Of a stretch of DNA of 64,000 nucleotides, positions 13,340 through 24,680 are shown piece by piece. The stretch comes from Atherinomorus stipes. Lineage: Eukaryota; Chordata; Actinopteri; Atheriniformes; Atherinidae. Made by a program: the position numbers and the translations under genes. The notes below the pieces were generated by a model that was given only the letters and a program-made list of their open reading frames with translations, was not told the origin of the DNA and did not search any database. Numbering within the stretch: position 1 is the first letter of the stretch; each line of letters begins with the position of its first letter. Where the stretch lies: positions 1 to 64,000 of the forward strand of contig JALJCO010008637.1 in assembly GCA_023101725.1 (NCBI GenBank), in the 5' to 3' direction.

Positions 13340-14640
13340 AGAAGAACAGGTGGGTCTTTAACCTGGATTTAAATAAACTGTTTCAGCTGATCTTCGGCTT
13401 TCTGGGAGTTTGTTCCAGACATGTGGAGCATAGAAGCTGAATGCAGCTTCTCCATGTCTGGTTCTGACTCTGGGAACTGATAAAAGACTGGATCCAGATG
13501 ACCTGAGGGGTCTAGTAGGTTCATACTGGGTCAAGAGGTCACTGATGTTGTTTGAGCCTAAACCATTAAGCCTTGTCGACCAGCAACAGGACTTTAAAGC
13601 CTATTCTCTGATGGACTGGCAGCCAGTGTAAAGACCTCAGAACTGGACTAATGTGGTCCACTTTTGCCCGAGTTTTAGTGAGAACTCGGGCAGCAGAGTT
13701 CTGAATGAGCTGCAGCTGTTTAACTGATTTTTTGGGTAGACCAGTAAAGACACTGTTACAATAATCAAACCGTCTGAAGATGAACGGCTAATATAAGTTT
13801 TGTGGTGACCTGCTGTTGTTTCTCTTTGGCTCCAAAAACAATCACCTCAGTTTTGTTTTTGTTCAGCTGAAAAAAGTTGAGGCACATTCAGTCATTAATC
13901 TCCTCACTGCATTTACCAAGAACTTGTACAGGGCCCTGGTCTCCTGGTGACATTGCAATATATATCTGTGTGTCATCTGCGTAGCTATGGTAACTAATAT
14001 TGTTGTTCTTTATAACCTGGGCCAGTGGGAGCATGTTGATGCTAAACAGAAGAGGCCCCAGGATGGAGCCCTGGGGAACTTCTCGGGTAAATTTTGTCTG
14101 TTCAGATTTAAATTTACATACATACTGACACAAAGTGCTTCCTGTTCTCCAAATATGTTTTGAACTAGTGTAGTACAGAACCAGAGAGACCCACCCAGTT
14201 CTCCAGTCGTTGGAGTAATATAATGTGGTCAACTGTATCAAATGCAGCACTGAGATCCCGTAAAACCAACACTGACATTTTTCCAAGATCAGTATTCAGA
14301 CATGTCATTCATGACTTTGGTCAGAGCAGTCTCAGTGCTGTGGTGCTGTTGAAAAACCTGACTGGAAGACATCATAGCAGTTTTCTCTTAAAAAGTCGTT
14401 TAGCTGATGAAAAACTGCTTTTTTGATGTTCTTACTTAAAAATGGAAGATTGGAGATTGGCCAGTAGTTGTTCATCTGTGTCTTGTCTGGATTGTCCCTT
14501 CTTTAGCAGAGGCTTGATTACAGCTGTTTTCAGTGACTCTGGGAAAACACCCGATGTTAAAGATGAGTTCACGCGGCATATGGGCTGGAAGGCATCTGAA
14601 ATGGGATCTGGATGCTCAACTGGCCTTTCAGCTTTGCCCT
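13340..14640 (-). mobile_element. L2-type LINE, reverse-transcriptase fragment
   Basis: Reading the minus strand from high to low coordinates gives the order of an L2 (Maui-like) polymerase: a PISNLPFLSK-like segment, GFQQHHSTETALTKVMND, LSAAFDTVDHIILLQRLE, VPQGSILGPLLF, then HSYADDTQIYIA with the catalytic YADD box. Farther on come QLIQNSAARVLTKTRAK and SLHWLPVHQRIGFKVLLL from the C-terminal region. The frame is broken by several shifts and stops, so the copy is inactive. The endonuclease half is missing, as usual for 5'-truncated LINEs. It lies inside the long-TIR element at 11297-14923. Confidence 0.9.
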
Positions 14641-14934
14641 ATATTGTATTAATCTTTTAAAGTGTGTTACAGCTTGTTAGTTACAGTGTAGTTTAGCTGC
14701 TAATACTGGTGGATTCAATGCAGAGGCAGAGTGCAAACCAACTTGGTGACGTCACAGCTTAGAGTACTGCAACATGGCGGCGCCCTATCCTTAAAAACAT
14801 AAAACAATGCTATGGTTTTCTTTTGTATGCTCATATTTTTCATGTTAGTTATATAATTATTGATAAGACTAGGACTTAGTCCAGTAAATAAAGCTAGTTT
14901 GGTTGAATGTTTTATTTCCACTTTTAGCCCCAGG

Positions 14935-15763
14935 ACACCATTATTGTGCCAGGGCTACAGCCTCACAACAACAGCAGCTAGTTTTGAACATTAGTTAGAG
15001 AACAGATGATGCCAAAATAGGCATTTTGGAGACTTCGCCTGAACAGCTTATTACCAAACTTCCCTAATTTTGTTCTGCTTGACTTTTATCAGTTAACCTT
15101 TGCAGAGAAAATTTTCACATATTGTTCAATGTTTTTATAGAGATTTAGAGCTACAGCTGCATTATTCCAAATGAAAACACGTACTCGCTCTAAAAGTGCT
15201 TTATTTGTGCTGTTACCTTTATTTATTCTTAAACAATAACAGAGATATTTTGCACATCTCAGCAAATCTCACAGGTGAATACTTTACTGTTGAAAGACTT
15301 TGTGGTAATGTAGTTACAGAGATAAACTCATGCCAGTATGGGTACAAAGGGCTCAGAATTAACCAGTCCTTGATAAACTGTTGTCCAATAAAATCCAAAT
15401 GATTTCCAGATGCTAGATTTCACTAGCCTGGCACACCAGCCTGACGCTGTGCACAAGATATTTTGCACATCTCAGCAAACGCAAATGTGTTTTTGTAAGA
15501 GAAAAGCCCTTAGAGCAGCAAGTTGTTATGGGTTTAAGAATGTGTGCAGCTCATTTTAGACCTCAGAAAGGACATCGTTAGATCGTCACTCCTCTACAGC
15601 TGCCATCTTGGCTGGTATGGTTAGAGAACTGAGTCGTTGAAAAAGATGTACCTCAAAGTGTAACAAGTATGTAACAATGTGTGTGGCGTGTTGTACACTG
15701 CTATGGCTACAACTTTGTTTTCTATCAGAGCTCAGCTTTATTGGGCCAATAAGTACACTAACT
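14935..15763. other. Non-coding stretch, no feature recognised
   Basis: AT-rich intronic-type sequence. A phrase near 15240-15270 (GATATTTTGCACATCTCAGCAAA) recurs at about 15459-15480, hinting at a local duplication of some 20 bases. Nothing else is supported. Confidence 0.4.
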
Positions 15764-15771
15764 AGTTCTTC

Positions 15772-16728
15772 TAGGGATGGGCAAAATTAATCTATTATCA
15801 GTTATTGATCATTAAGAGTTTTTTCTATCAGGCATTTTTTTCCAATCACCCGACGGTGTTATAAAACAGAGTTCATTCATGTACAGTAATGTACGTCTTT
15901 AAGCTATGTAATAAATGTCACTATGTGGCAGTAATAATATCCTACCAACGGGGGGCTATGTAGCCTAAAGACAGCAGAGAAAGCCGCCTCCGAGCTGCCT
16001 TCTTCCCTGTCACTCAGCTGAAAGAAGGCTCGTCTTAACATGAAGCGAGCACGGCAAAGTCCGGTGCGGGACCATTTTGCGTTAGAAAATGACACCTCAC
16101 ATTGTAAATACTGTGACACGTTTTATATAAACAACTCGACAACAACTCCCATGATGAACCGTTTAAAAAATGCTCATCCGACCAAGCTTAAAGGTAATAA
16201 ATCCCCTGTTCAACCCACTGTTGTCTCAGTCTGAAGCCGGAGGAGCTGTGATGCAAAGCGGGCCGACAAAATTATGGAGGGAATCTGTAAAATGATTTAA
16301 GTGGAGATGTTGCCCAGAAGTGTCGTCAATGGGAAAGGTTTCCGAGATTTGATGAATTTACTCAAACCAGCCTGTCAGTTTCCTTCATGGCGCACCGTTA
16401 CCAGGCTCATTAAAGTACGAGAAGTGAAAGCAGGAGCTGCTAAACAAGTTTGCCACAGCAGCTAGCGTTGCTATAACAACAGACTGTTGGACTGCTTTAA
16501 GAGAGCTACTTCACCATAACGTGCCACCACTGCCCACATTCTCGTCAGGAAGATGATTGAGGCTGTAGAGCAGTGGGACGTGAAATAAATACGTAATTTA
16601 GAAAAAAAAAGTCTGCTTGTGGTGTGTAATCATTTTTTTAACTTGCATTTCTTAATGATTAAATCGATAATTGATCGTTAATTAACCGACTATCGATCAA
16701 AAAGATGTTCAAAAAATGCCCATCCCTA
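15772..16728 (+). mobile_element. hAT transposon derivative with BED zinc-finger remnant
   Basis: The ends are TAGGGATGGGCA and its inverse TGCCCATCCCTA, flanked by AGTTCTTC (15764-15771) and ACTTCTTC (16729-16736), a 7/8-match 8-bp target duplication. Inside, from the ATG at 16040, a frame reads MKRARQSPVRDHFAL, then CKYCDTFYINNS and NRLKNAHPTK. This is the C-x2-C..H BED-type finger at the N-terminus of Ac/ZBED-like hAT transposases. Downstream pieces such as GFRDLMNLLKPACQFPSWRT match the region after the finger, but stops and deletions remove the catalytic core. The copy is an internally deleted, inactive derivative. Confidence 0.9.
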
Positions 16729-16739
16729 ACTTCTTCCCT

Positions 16740-19700
16740 AGTAACTTCTTGCCTTCTTCCCACTGCTTGGCGGAGGTCTGCACTCTCCGAGTGCTTTTCT
16801 AGTTTTAAGCTGCTTTTGGTGTTTTCAATACATCATATTAGTGAATTAAGTAAATTTTAACACATGATTATTTAACAAAAAGACACATAAAACAAGTGCC
16901 ATCAATTCTAGTTCCCTGTAATTTTCTTTTCAACCAAAAATTTGTTGTAATACCCTGTTAAATTCCAAATAGCTGTATATTGTGAGCCAACTGTAGTCAA
17001 TTTTCATATTTAATATATTTCATTGTGACTCAAATAATGCCAAGAATTGCATAAGTATTCTAAGTAGAACTGACAAGCTGCATAATCACAACTGATAAGA
17101 TCTAAATGACACTGGCGCCTGTATAGTTTGATTAAAATCATATACGAATGTAAGTTACATGAGGAGACAAGAAAGATGCATAAATGTAACTGGTTAAGAG
17201 CAAAGAGGAATGTGCATTTTAGATACATGAGGGTGAGCTACATTCATTTTTACCTTGCCAGCAGTGTGTCCATTTCTGAGTCTGTTTAAGTGCCTGAGAA
17301 AATAAATCAAACGCACCTTAACTAGGTCAGACATTTGAACACATTCAAAATAGATGAATGTGTTCTTCTATTTCTGCAAAGGTCTGTGTATTTTTCCTGA
17401 AGACACTTTACTGACTGAAACCACTATGAAGTCAGATGAGACACATCCTAATTTGAACCAGTTTCCTTAGCTCCCTGTTTTACAGCCCATGTTCATGCTG
17501 TATATCATAAATGAAATGACATTTATGGCATCAATTTTAAAACACTTGCATAAACTCTGAAGAACAAAAACATTTCAGCCTTCTTGTTCTTCTTAGTTTT
17601 TAGCATTTCAGATAATTAATGTTTGTATTTGTAATTTTTAGTGCCATTCATATAATTAGGGAAAAAAAATAATGACAGTGTGTAAGAAAATGGGCCAGTG
17701 GATCACATGAAGAACATTTTTATACTGCTAATATATTGGTGAAAGGTGGATGGGTGGGGGAAAACATGTCCTTTAACAACCATGTCATTAATTGAATCAC
17801 ATTACTGACACTAGGTCATTATTGCTATTTGGATTTGGTCATCAGCTGTTATATGGCAATAAGTGTTTTTGTGCTAGATTCCTTTAAAAGCCTTAAAGAC
17901 AGCGTGATGTGAGAGATGAGGAGAATGGAAAGATGCAGGGAAAAGAGAAAGATGAAGGCACGTGTGTGTGCGAGAAGTTCCTTACGGCAGAGGATCCCCT
18001 GCTCTTTCATATCTTACCATGCGTGACTAACGCCTAGCTTTACCCTGACATGCACGCACGCACACACACACACACATGCAAGTACACACATAGACACAAC
18101 CTAACACATACACATGTACTAGGATGCTGAATCTGCTCCCAATCTAGTCACGTTTCTCTGGCTATGCAGGACTGGCTGACACACTAATACATGACAGCCA
18201 CAGTGTGCATGCCTTCTTTATGTTTTGTGTGTGTGTGTGTATGTGTACGTATGTGTATTTGTGGTCAGTGGGCATTCTTTAGGCACAATCCTGATTAGGA
18301 ATGCTTGCATCTTGGTAGTTAAGCTTGCAGCATCCATCACACAAATACACACACTGTGATGCAAAAGCATACACATATTGACATATTTTCTGTTTGTTCA
18401 TTCATTTATTCATTCATTCATATGTGCTATCCTGCCATAGTGAGAGTTAAACACCAAATATTTGTTTTATAGTTGAGTTTGTGCATGTCAGAGCGCGCGT
18501 ACATGTGAGTGCAGAGGGCAGTAGCAGCAGTGTTGTGACAACAGTGTGAGCCAGGATCTCCTCATGGTCTTAGTGCCCAGCCGTTGAACCACTGCTTTCC
18601 ACATTGTGTCGAGGCATTTCCGACTAATTAGCAAGATGACAGTGAGCGAGAAGATCAGAGTGAGAGGAGGAGGGAAATTGAAATATGCTGTAGGTCACGA
18701 GACGGGTCAGATCACTTCTTTTTGTCAGAGCAAGATTTACCCCCAATTCCAGCCCAAATAAGGTTAAATATGGAACAAGGGAAGCAGAGGGGAGCCGTGT
18801 CTGTTTGAATTCACAAGAATTAAGAGTGGTAGTGCACTCCTGTGCAAAGCCTCCACCCACTCCCTGCCTTAGAACATCATTTCTAGAATAGATCTAGCAT
18901 TGCTAAGTTGACAGTGATAGTGTTTTGGTTATTTGATGATTATGCTCCTGAAAGACTGCATTTTGTCACAGAGTGGTTTTGAAGGCTGGTATGTAAAAAT
19001 ATCATTGATAAAAAGTCATTTGAATGAATTATACATCAAGATTGGTACCACATAGCTCCTGACAAGAGAAAAACCAAGAACAGTTTTATTTATTTTTTGG
19101 TTTCTTTGAATAACAATCCACACAAAGCTGCTCAAAAATGTCTAGATTTCTCACTTGGGAGAGAAGTTAAATTAACACTCTGGGCTGTGTAGTTACCCAT
19201 GTAGAGACACAGAGGAAGCTGTATGATAAAGCACACAGACACACTTGCTTTTAGATTACAACATTATCTAAATTCCTAACCTAAGGCAAAGTCTAACCTA
19301 GATGACACACATAAGAATTGCTTTTTTATCAGTAAAATGAGACTGTGACAGCCTTATTTGCTAAATGAATAGATGTGTACAGTCCTGGGGAGGTCTGTTT
19401 TATGGCTCTGTTTGCTACCTAGAGAGAGGTCAGAAGGTCATGTTAATGAGACTGTCTGTGGAACTGTCTGGCTCTCCACAGGGGTGGTGAATCCATCTCT
19501 TCTCTGAGCTACAGACTGTATTTGTCTTATAGTGGGATCAGTTTAGCCTTGCATACTGTAATCCCAGCTATAAAATGACTCAATTCAACTTTTGCACGAC
19601 GAAAGTTCAAAAATGTGTTTCATCTCCGATTTGATCCAATCTTAAAATACTTAATAAATGCATAGAACTCTTTATGGGATTTTTCTTATCTTTTCACTCT

Positions 19701-21831
19701 GTAAAGTCCAAGTACATCGATAATCTACACATTTGGTCTAAGTGATAAATCAATATTAACATTAGTCCGATGATTACTTTCCCTTGATGAAGCAGATTAG
19801 GGTGTGACACAAACTCAAATGAATAGTTGACTGCAAATATAAAAAAAGAAGGAAAAAAAGAAGCAAAAACACACTCATATATTTTTTTAGAAATATACAC
19901 TCAAAAGTTTGAGGTGACTTTCCCATTAAATTAAATGGGATAGTGATCCCATTAAACATATTAACTGCTTTTAGTTTGAAGACACAAGTGAAAGCCACTA
20001 CAATTTCCACTGTAACATTATTACAGACTTTTGTGCTGCTTTCTACCCTTCACTAACGCACTTTTTAAACGTGACATAGACAAAAAGACAGCAAAAGTTA
20101 CTTGTTAGTCAAATTTGTTTAAATCAACTAACTTGTGTCTGAAAAATAAAACAATTTTTCTAATAACTGATGTAAAAGTGGTGTAGTTAGTACATCACAA
20201 GGTCTGTGTCTGGGGCATTGATATTGAGTATTTCAAGTGAGTTTTAACTAAGTTTTAATGTTTGTGTGGGATAAATGTGTCAGTTGAAAGAAGCACTTAC
20301 TGAAAACCCAAAATGAGACCTAAAGCCATCCTCAAAAAAGGTCAACAGATGCCAGCAAATTCTTGAATGTGGAATGCAAAAAGACAAATATGGCAGATAA
20401 GCAAAAAAAAAAAAAAGTAGAAAATATAGAAAATGTTTTTCAGACAAAGGTATATTTCCCCTTCATAAGGCCTGGCATTCTTGCCTTGCTCTTTTCTTTT
20501 ATCAAAGGAGATCATTAACTTTGTCCACTGTGTTATAGTTACATTTTGACATGTTTGACATTTTATTAAATTATTATGTTAAAAGCTCTTTTGCTCTAAG
20601 CATTATGGTGGATTGATGCAATGAGTCTGATATGCAGACAGACCTTCTGTGCATGAGAGCAATTAATCCTTTAAATAGGCTTTTCACACACTGTACAGCA
20701 AATTCTCACTTCAATTTAACCCCAGGTTATGATCAAGCTGTGAGTCCATTTATTGAAGGGGTAACTAGATTCTGCTTAGATTATTTATCTTTAATTGGAT
20801 GCTCATAGCTGAAATTGTTCTGTTATCTCAGTGTTGATATGGACCAAGTTTAATTTTCTTAGAGCTTAAAAACCCATCTGCCTCTCTTGACCACAGTCTG
20901 CTTTTCCCAGTTGGTTAAGATTTAAAGGAGAAAATAAATGCTCAAAAATAGAGGATTTTACCTGGATCCATCTAATCAGTTTACTTCCAGGAACAAGTGA
21001 TTATCCATTCACTGTACTGAGGGGGTTCCTTCCTGCTGCTTAGCTGCCTGAATGAAAACCCGATTACCCTCCCCATCAGCCTCACTGTTTCCCTTTCACT
21101 CTACGCTGTCCAGTAAGGCACTTAGGAATTGAGAAGTTTTTCAAGAATTTAAAAAGAAGCCAAGGCGTGTGTAGGAATGGAAAATGGAACAAGGGAAAAG
21201 AAATATACAGAGAGACTCAGTGGTGTGAGTGGTAAATGTGGCAGGGAAAGAAGCATGATGAGGCGAGAGATGAGAAAGGAAGAGAAACGCATTTATTCCC
21301 TGAGGCAGGATTGTCTCCTGCACTATATTCTTATCCAGTTTTTAGACTTACTTGCCTTAAAACTTCTATTTCCAGTCCTGTATGTGACTATGTGTGAGCT
21401 GCTGCATTCATGTATGTGTAATATAGTACAGAAAACAATTACTTCCATGCTGGGTGTGCTCCTGGAGCAGCTCATGTTCTTACACACAGGATATGTACTA
21501 TGAAAACATCTCATTACACATGCATGTGTGCACATACACTCATGCTCTGTGAGTCTTGTTCTGTGTAATTTTGCACTGTTGCTCTACTTTTCCTGCTGTA
21601 CTAAAATTTCTGATCTAACTCTAATCATAAACTTGAAACTGACGTCTCTCTTCTTCTGTTTTTCCCCTCTGCTTTCTGCCCAACTGCCTACATCTCACCT
21701 CCACAACCATACCTTTTGTGCCCTCTTGTATTTTTTTTTTACCCTTACATATTTTCTGAAATTTATTCATTTTCCCAACCTAAATACCTGGTTTCCTCTC
21801 CTCACCTCCTGCTCGACCCTTCTCACTATAG
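16740..21831. other. Long non-coding stretch (upstream intron of dlg2-like gene)
   Basis: About 5 kb without a convincing exon. It contains CA runs near 18057-18076 and 18358, a GT run near 18228-18240, an A run near 20402-20416, and a degenerate Tc1-type end (CACTCAAAAGTTTGAGG) near 19900. The last 200 bases before 21832 are pyrimidine-rich, as expected before a 3' splice site. Confidence 0.5.
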
Positions 21832-22281
21832 AAGTATCGGTATCAAGAAGAGGAAGGGGCATCACCAGGCGCCCCAAGGCTCCACCAACACGCTTGCCAT
21901 CAGCACCCGATGGGAGTGACCAGAGAACTGAGGGATGGAGGGACTCTTGGGAGGGATGGAGGGACTCTTGGGAGGGATGGAGGGACTCTGGGTAGGGATG
22001 GAGGAACTCTAGGGAGGGATGGAGGCACTCTGGGTAGGGATGGAGGGACTCATGGGAGAGATGGAGGGACTTTGGGGAGAGAAGGAGGCACCTGGAGGAG
22101 AGACAGAGGAAGCATTGGGACTATGGAACGAGAAAGGGATCGGTCACTTGGGAGGGACGGATCTCTTGGTCGCCACAGTGACCTGCATGGAGCAGAGCTG
22201 GTTCAAGTGGCAGAGCGACAGCTGTCTCAGATTCAGCATGTTCATGGATACGTCACTCACACACACATCACACCTGCTCAG
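21832..22281 (+). CDS. dlg2: dlg2-like (PSD-93) N-terminal exon with coding minisatellite
   Basis: DLG proteins are membrane-associated guanylate-kinase scaffolds that cluster NMDA receptors and potassium channels at synapses. This 150-codon exon starts after TCACTATAG and ends at CTCAG/GTAACT, both in phase 0. Its first residues are KYRYQEEEGASPG, matching the KYRYQDED segment that follows the alternative N-termini of DLG1, DLG2 and DLG4. Its last are ELVQVAERQLSQIQHVHGYV and THTHITPAQ, matching ELVHVSEKNLSQIENVHGYV of DLG2. DLG1 has SEI..VHGF there, so DLG2 fits best. Between them lies an array of GGTLGRD heptads absent from the mammalian protein. The DLG family is near certain; the paralog is likely but not proven without the PDZ exons. 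Confidence 0.88.
21925..22110 (+). repeat. 21-bp in-frame coding minisatellite
   Basis: Eight or so tandem copies of a unit close to GGGATGGAGGGACTCTTGGG, each 21 bases, so the frame stays open and encodes RDGGTLG repeats. The later copies diverge (GGTHG, REGGTWR, RDRGSIG). It lies inside the dlg2-like exon at 21832-22281. Length variation between individuals or species is expected. Confidence 0.9.
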
Positions 22282-22656
22282 GTAACTATCTTTGCTTCTC
22301 TCTGTGGCTTTGGCTCACTGTCAAAATGTCAAACAGATACAAATATGTGATTCTTTGACACTGCCAGTCTAGAGCCGTTTACCTTTTTGCCTGTTTTAGA
22401 GACACCCACACAGCCCAGGGCTCACGCTTTTCTTATGTTCACTGTCAAGATTACCTGTGTGTCAGTCCATGTGTCAAAATGACATGTGACAGTGTGTATG
22501 TGGAGCAAGATATTGCCAGTGTACCCTGTAAAACATTGAATAATTCTTATATTTTGAGTCTAGAGATGATTCTCAGTGACTCAACTCAATCATTTTCAAC
22601 AACTTATGTTTTGATATACACATGATTAAAAGCATGGTGTCATAAACTTTTTTTTT

Positions 22657-22693
<37 letters not shown>

Positions 22694-23100
22694 GCCCATT
22701 TTTTTCTTTAAAAGAAACGGCATCGCAGGAATAATTCTGTGGCTTTGTTTTTCCAGATACTTTGCGTGGATTTGTGCAAGTTAAGTTTTTTCTTAAGTGA
22801 TTCTGTCCTCTACACCACCCATAGAAAGAAGGAAAAAATACACCCAGATCCATAACAAGACCGGTGTTCATATCCCATGCCTTGTGTGTGGTTAGATATG
22901 TGCAACTAAGCACTTTGCTTAAAGTTGTGGTGCAGCTTTGGTTTTGGTTTATGTTGGCTGATTTAACTCTGCTCAAAGCCAAAGTTGACTTTTTGTATCA
23001 ATCTAAGGCCATCTTTTTCAGTTCTTATTCATATGGTGTCAGTAGGTTAAACTTGCTCACTTGGAAGCTTTATTATTCTTTCATTCCTATGTAATTGTCA
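22282..23100. other. Intron sequence with T/A homopolymer tract
   Basis: Contains a T run then a run of about 30 A (22650-22691) with inverted-repeat symmetry, which accounts for the poly-Phe/Lys open frame read there. No exon is supported. Confidence 0.5.
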
Positions 23101-23105
23101 ATTTT

Positions 23106-23480
23106 TCAGTCAAAAATACACATCCAGCAAAACCATTTAGTCAAAAACAATACTGGCTGGATACTTGACCTTCCTGGTAGAACTAGAAAGGTTACATTAC
23201 TCTTGTTGATTTTTGGCACAGGTACTGTGCATCCTCCCTCTTCTTTATTGAATAAAGTCTTTACCAGTTGACCGGTAACAAAACATTCCCAAAGCATGAT
23301 GCTACCACCACCATGATTATTAGTTGTGTAATGTTGGGCTTTACTCTTCCTAACATATATTTTGTGTTTATGGCCAAAGTTTTAAATCTTTTTTCACATA
23401 TCGGGTGCACCTTAATGGTGAACAAAAGATGGCCTTGTCAACCTGCTCCTGTTCCCCTTCAGTAATTCACACATGTCAAA
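23106..23480 (-). mobile_element. Tc1-type transposase remnant
   Basis: On the minus strand the sequence reads ..HGGGSIMLWECF, close to the GGGSIMLWGCF motif that leads into the second catalytic-domain strand of Tc1-like transposases. It then degrades into a frame with several stops. No terminal inverted repeats were found, so this is a truncated old copy. Confidence 0.6.
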
Positions 23481-23608
23481 GTGGCTTAGTTGCTTACACA
23501 CATCAAGCTGCCGCTGTTGACCCGACATCACTGGTTAGAGTGGTGAGTTCTGCAACACCATCTTGATGTGTGCAAATACATCAAGGCAGGGCTTTTATTT
23601 GGCCTGTG

Positions 23609-24135
23609 TTACTATAGCCCGACTGATTTATCAACCGGCTGATTAAATCAGCAGATTATAACCCTTTTAAAAATAATCATAATTGGCCATAGTTTACCAA
23701 TTATGCACCGATATAGTCTTAATTTCAGTAAATGTACACTTAACAGTAAATGTTGTTAAATGTCAGTCGCTGATATTGATGCCGTTTCACCGTTTGCCCA
23801 CTAGATAGAGCTCACCTCTATCTGCCAGTCAAGACTGGCGTAATGTAAAAGGGCTTCTGGGGGACAGCATCTAGGGGTGTGTCCTATAATGAGATACCTC
23901 TCTCAGGTTTCAGAGAACCAGAGTTAATTTTGTTAACCCAAAGTCATCACTAAAATACACCAAATGTCTGGCAAAAATGAAGAACTAACTGTCTTTGCAA
24001 AAGTTTTAAACTATTTCTTTACCAAATTTTAATAATTTACTGTAACAAGGTTTGCGTTTTATATTCCAGCATGCATTATCAGTTTTTAGAATTAGTCTGT
24101 CAGTTTATATTAATGCACCGATGTCTGATATGACA
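23609..24135. mobile_element. Possible hAT-type fragment
   Basis: Starts with TAGCCCGACTGATTTATC and contains repeated phrases such as GCACCGAT(A/G)T and CTGATATT/CTGATATG, resembling a widespread fish hAT family whose ends mimic a GAT/ATC-rich inverted repeat. No clear opposite end or target duplication was found. Confidence 0.35.
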
Positions 24136-24639
24136 AAATAACTTTTAGATCTCCAAATAACATACTTATAGGTTATCAACAACTGTGTAATGTTGCCAGT
24201 GCAGATGTTCATGCTTCTGTCCATGTCAGCAGATACAGGATAATCATGACAGGTCTGTGGCGGCGCAGCAAGAATGCGTAACACACAAAACTACCTCCAG
24301 ACTTGTTTATACTTGTGTGTCTGTTTGCGGCCTTCCTTCTTTGTGTCTCAGTGTTTTGCCTCTCTATCACTCTCTCACACACACATTAAAAATCACAGCA
24401 TAGCCTGGTAAGCTTTTTATTTTTGTTGATTGGACTGTATCTCTTCAGATTAGTGCTTCTTGTATCACGGTACTCGCATCTTTAACCGCACCTCTCTCAT
24501 GCATTGTCTAACATATTTGCAACCACTCATGCACACTCATTCAGAAACACACAACCTCAGTCATGCACCATAATGTGTTTATCTTTTCTTTTTCTCTCTG
24601 TTATATTCATGTTTTTAAATTGTAGTCTTAACTGGTGTA

Positions 24640-24680
<41 letters not shown>

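Larger units (their letters stand above)
11297..14923. mobile_element. 3.6-kb element with about 180-bp terminal inverted repeats
   Basis: 11297-11480 and 14740-14923 are inverted copies of one another. Both contain CAACCAAACTA, TATTTACT, TCTTATCAA.AATTATATAA, CATGTTGCAGTACTC and GTGA.GTCACCA in the same order. The left end follows TTAA; the right outer tetranucleotide is TTAG. The interior contains a short coding-like frame (11531-11668), GC-richer sequence near 12440-13190 and an L2 LINE copy (13340-14640). It may be one large TTAA-type transposon, or two MITEs of one family in opposite orientation that bracket unrelated DNA. Confidence 0.5.

Noticed and set aside
21925..22110. CRISPR-like array
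   Set aside because: Units are contiguous 21-bp repeats without spacers, in frame inside a coding exon of a vertebrate gene.
21910..22350. Reading through the dlg2-like exon past 22281 as a single gene
   Set aside because: A consensus donor at 22281 ends the conserved part; sequence beyond it is AT-rich intron.
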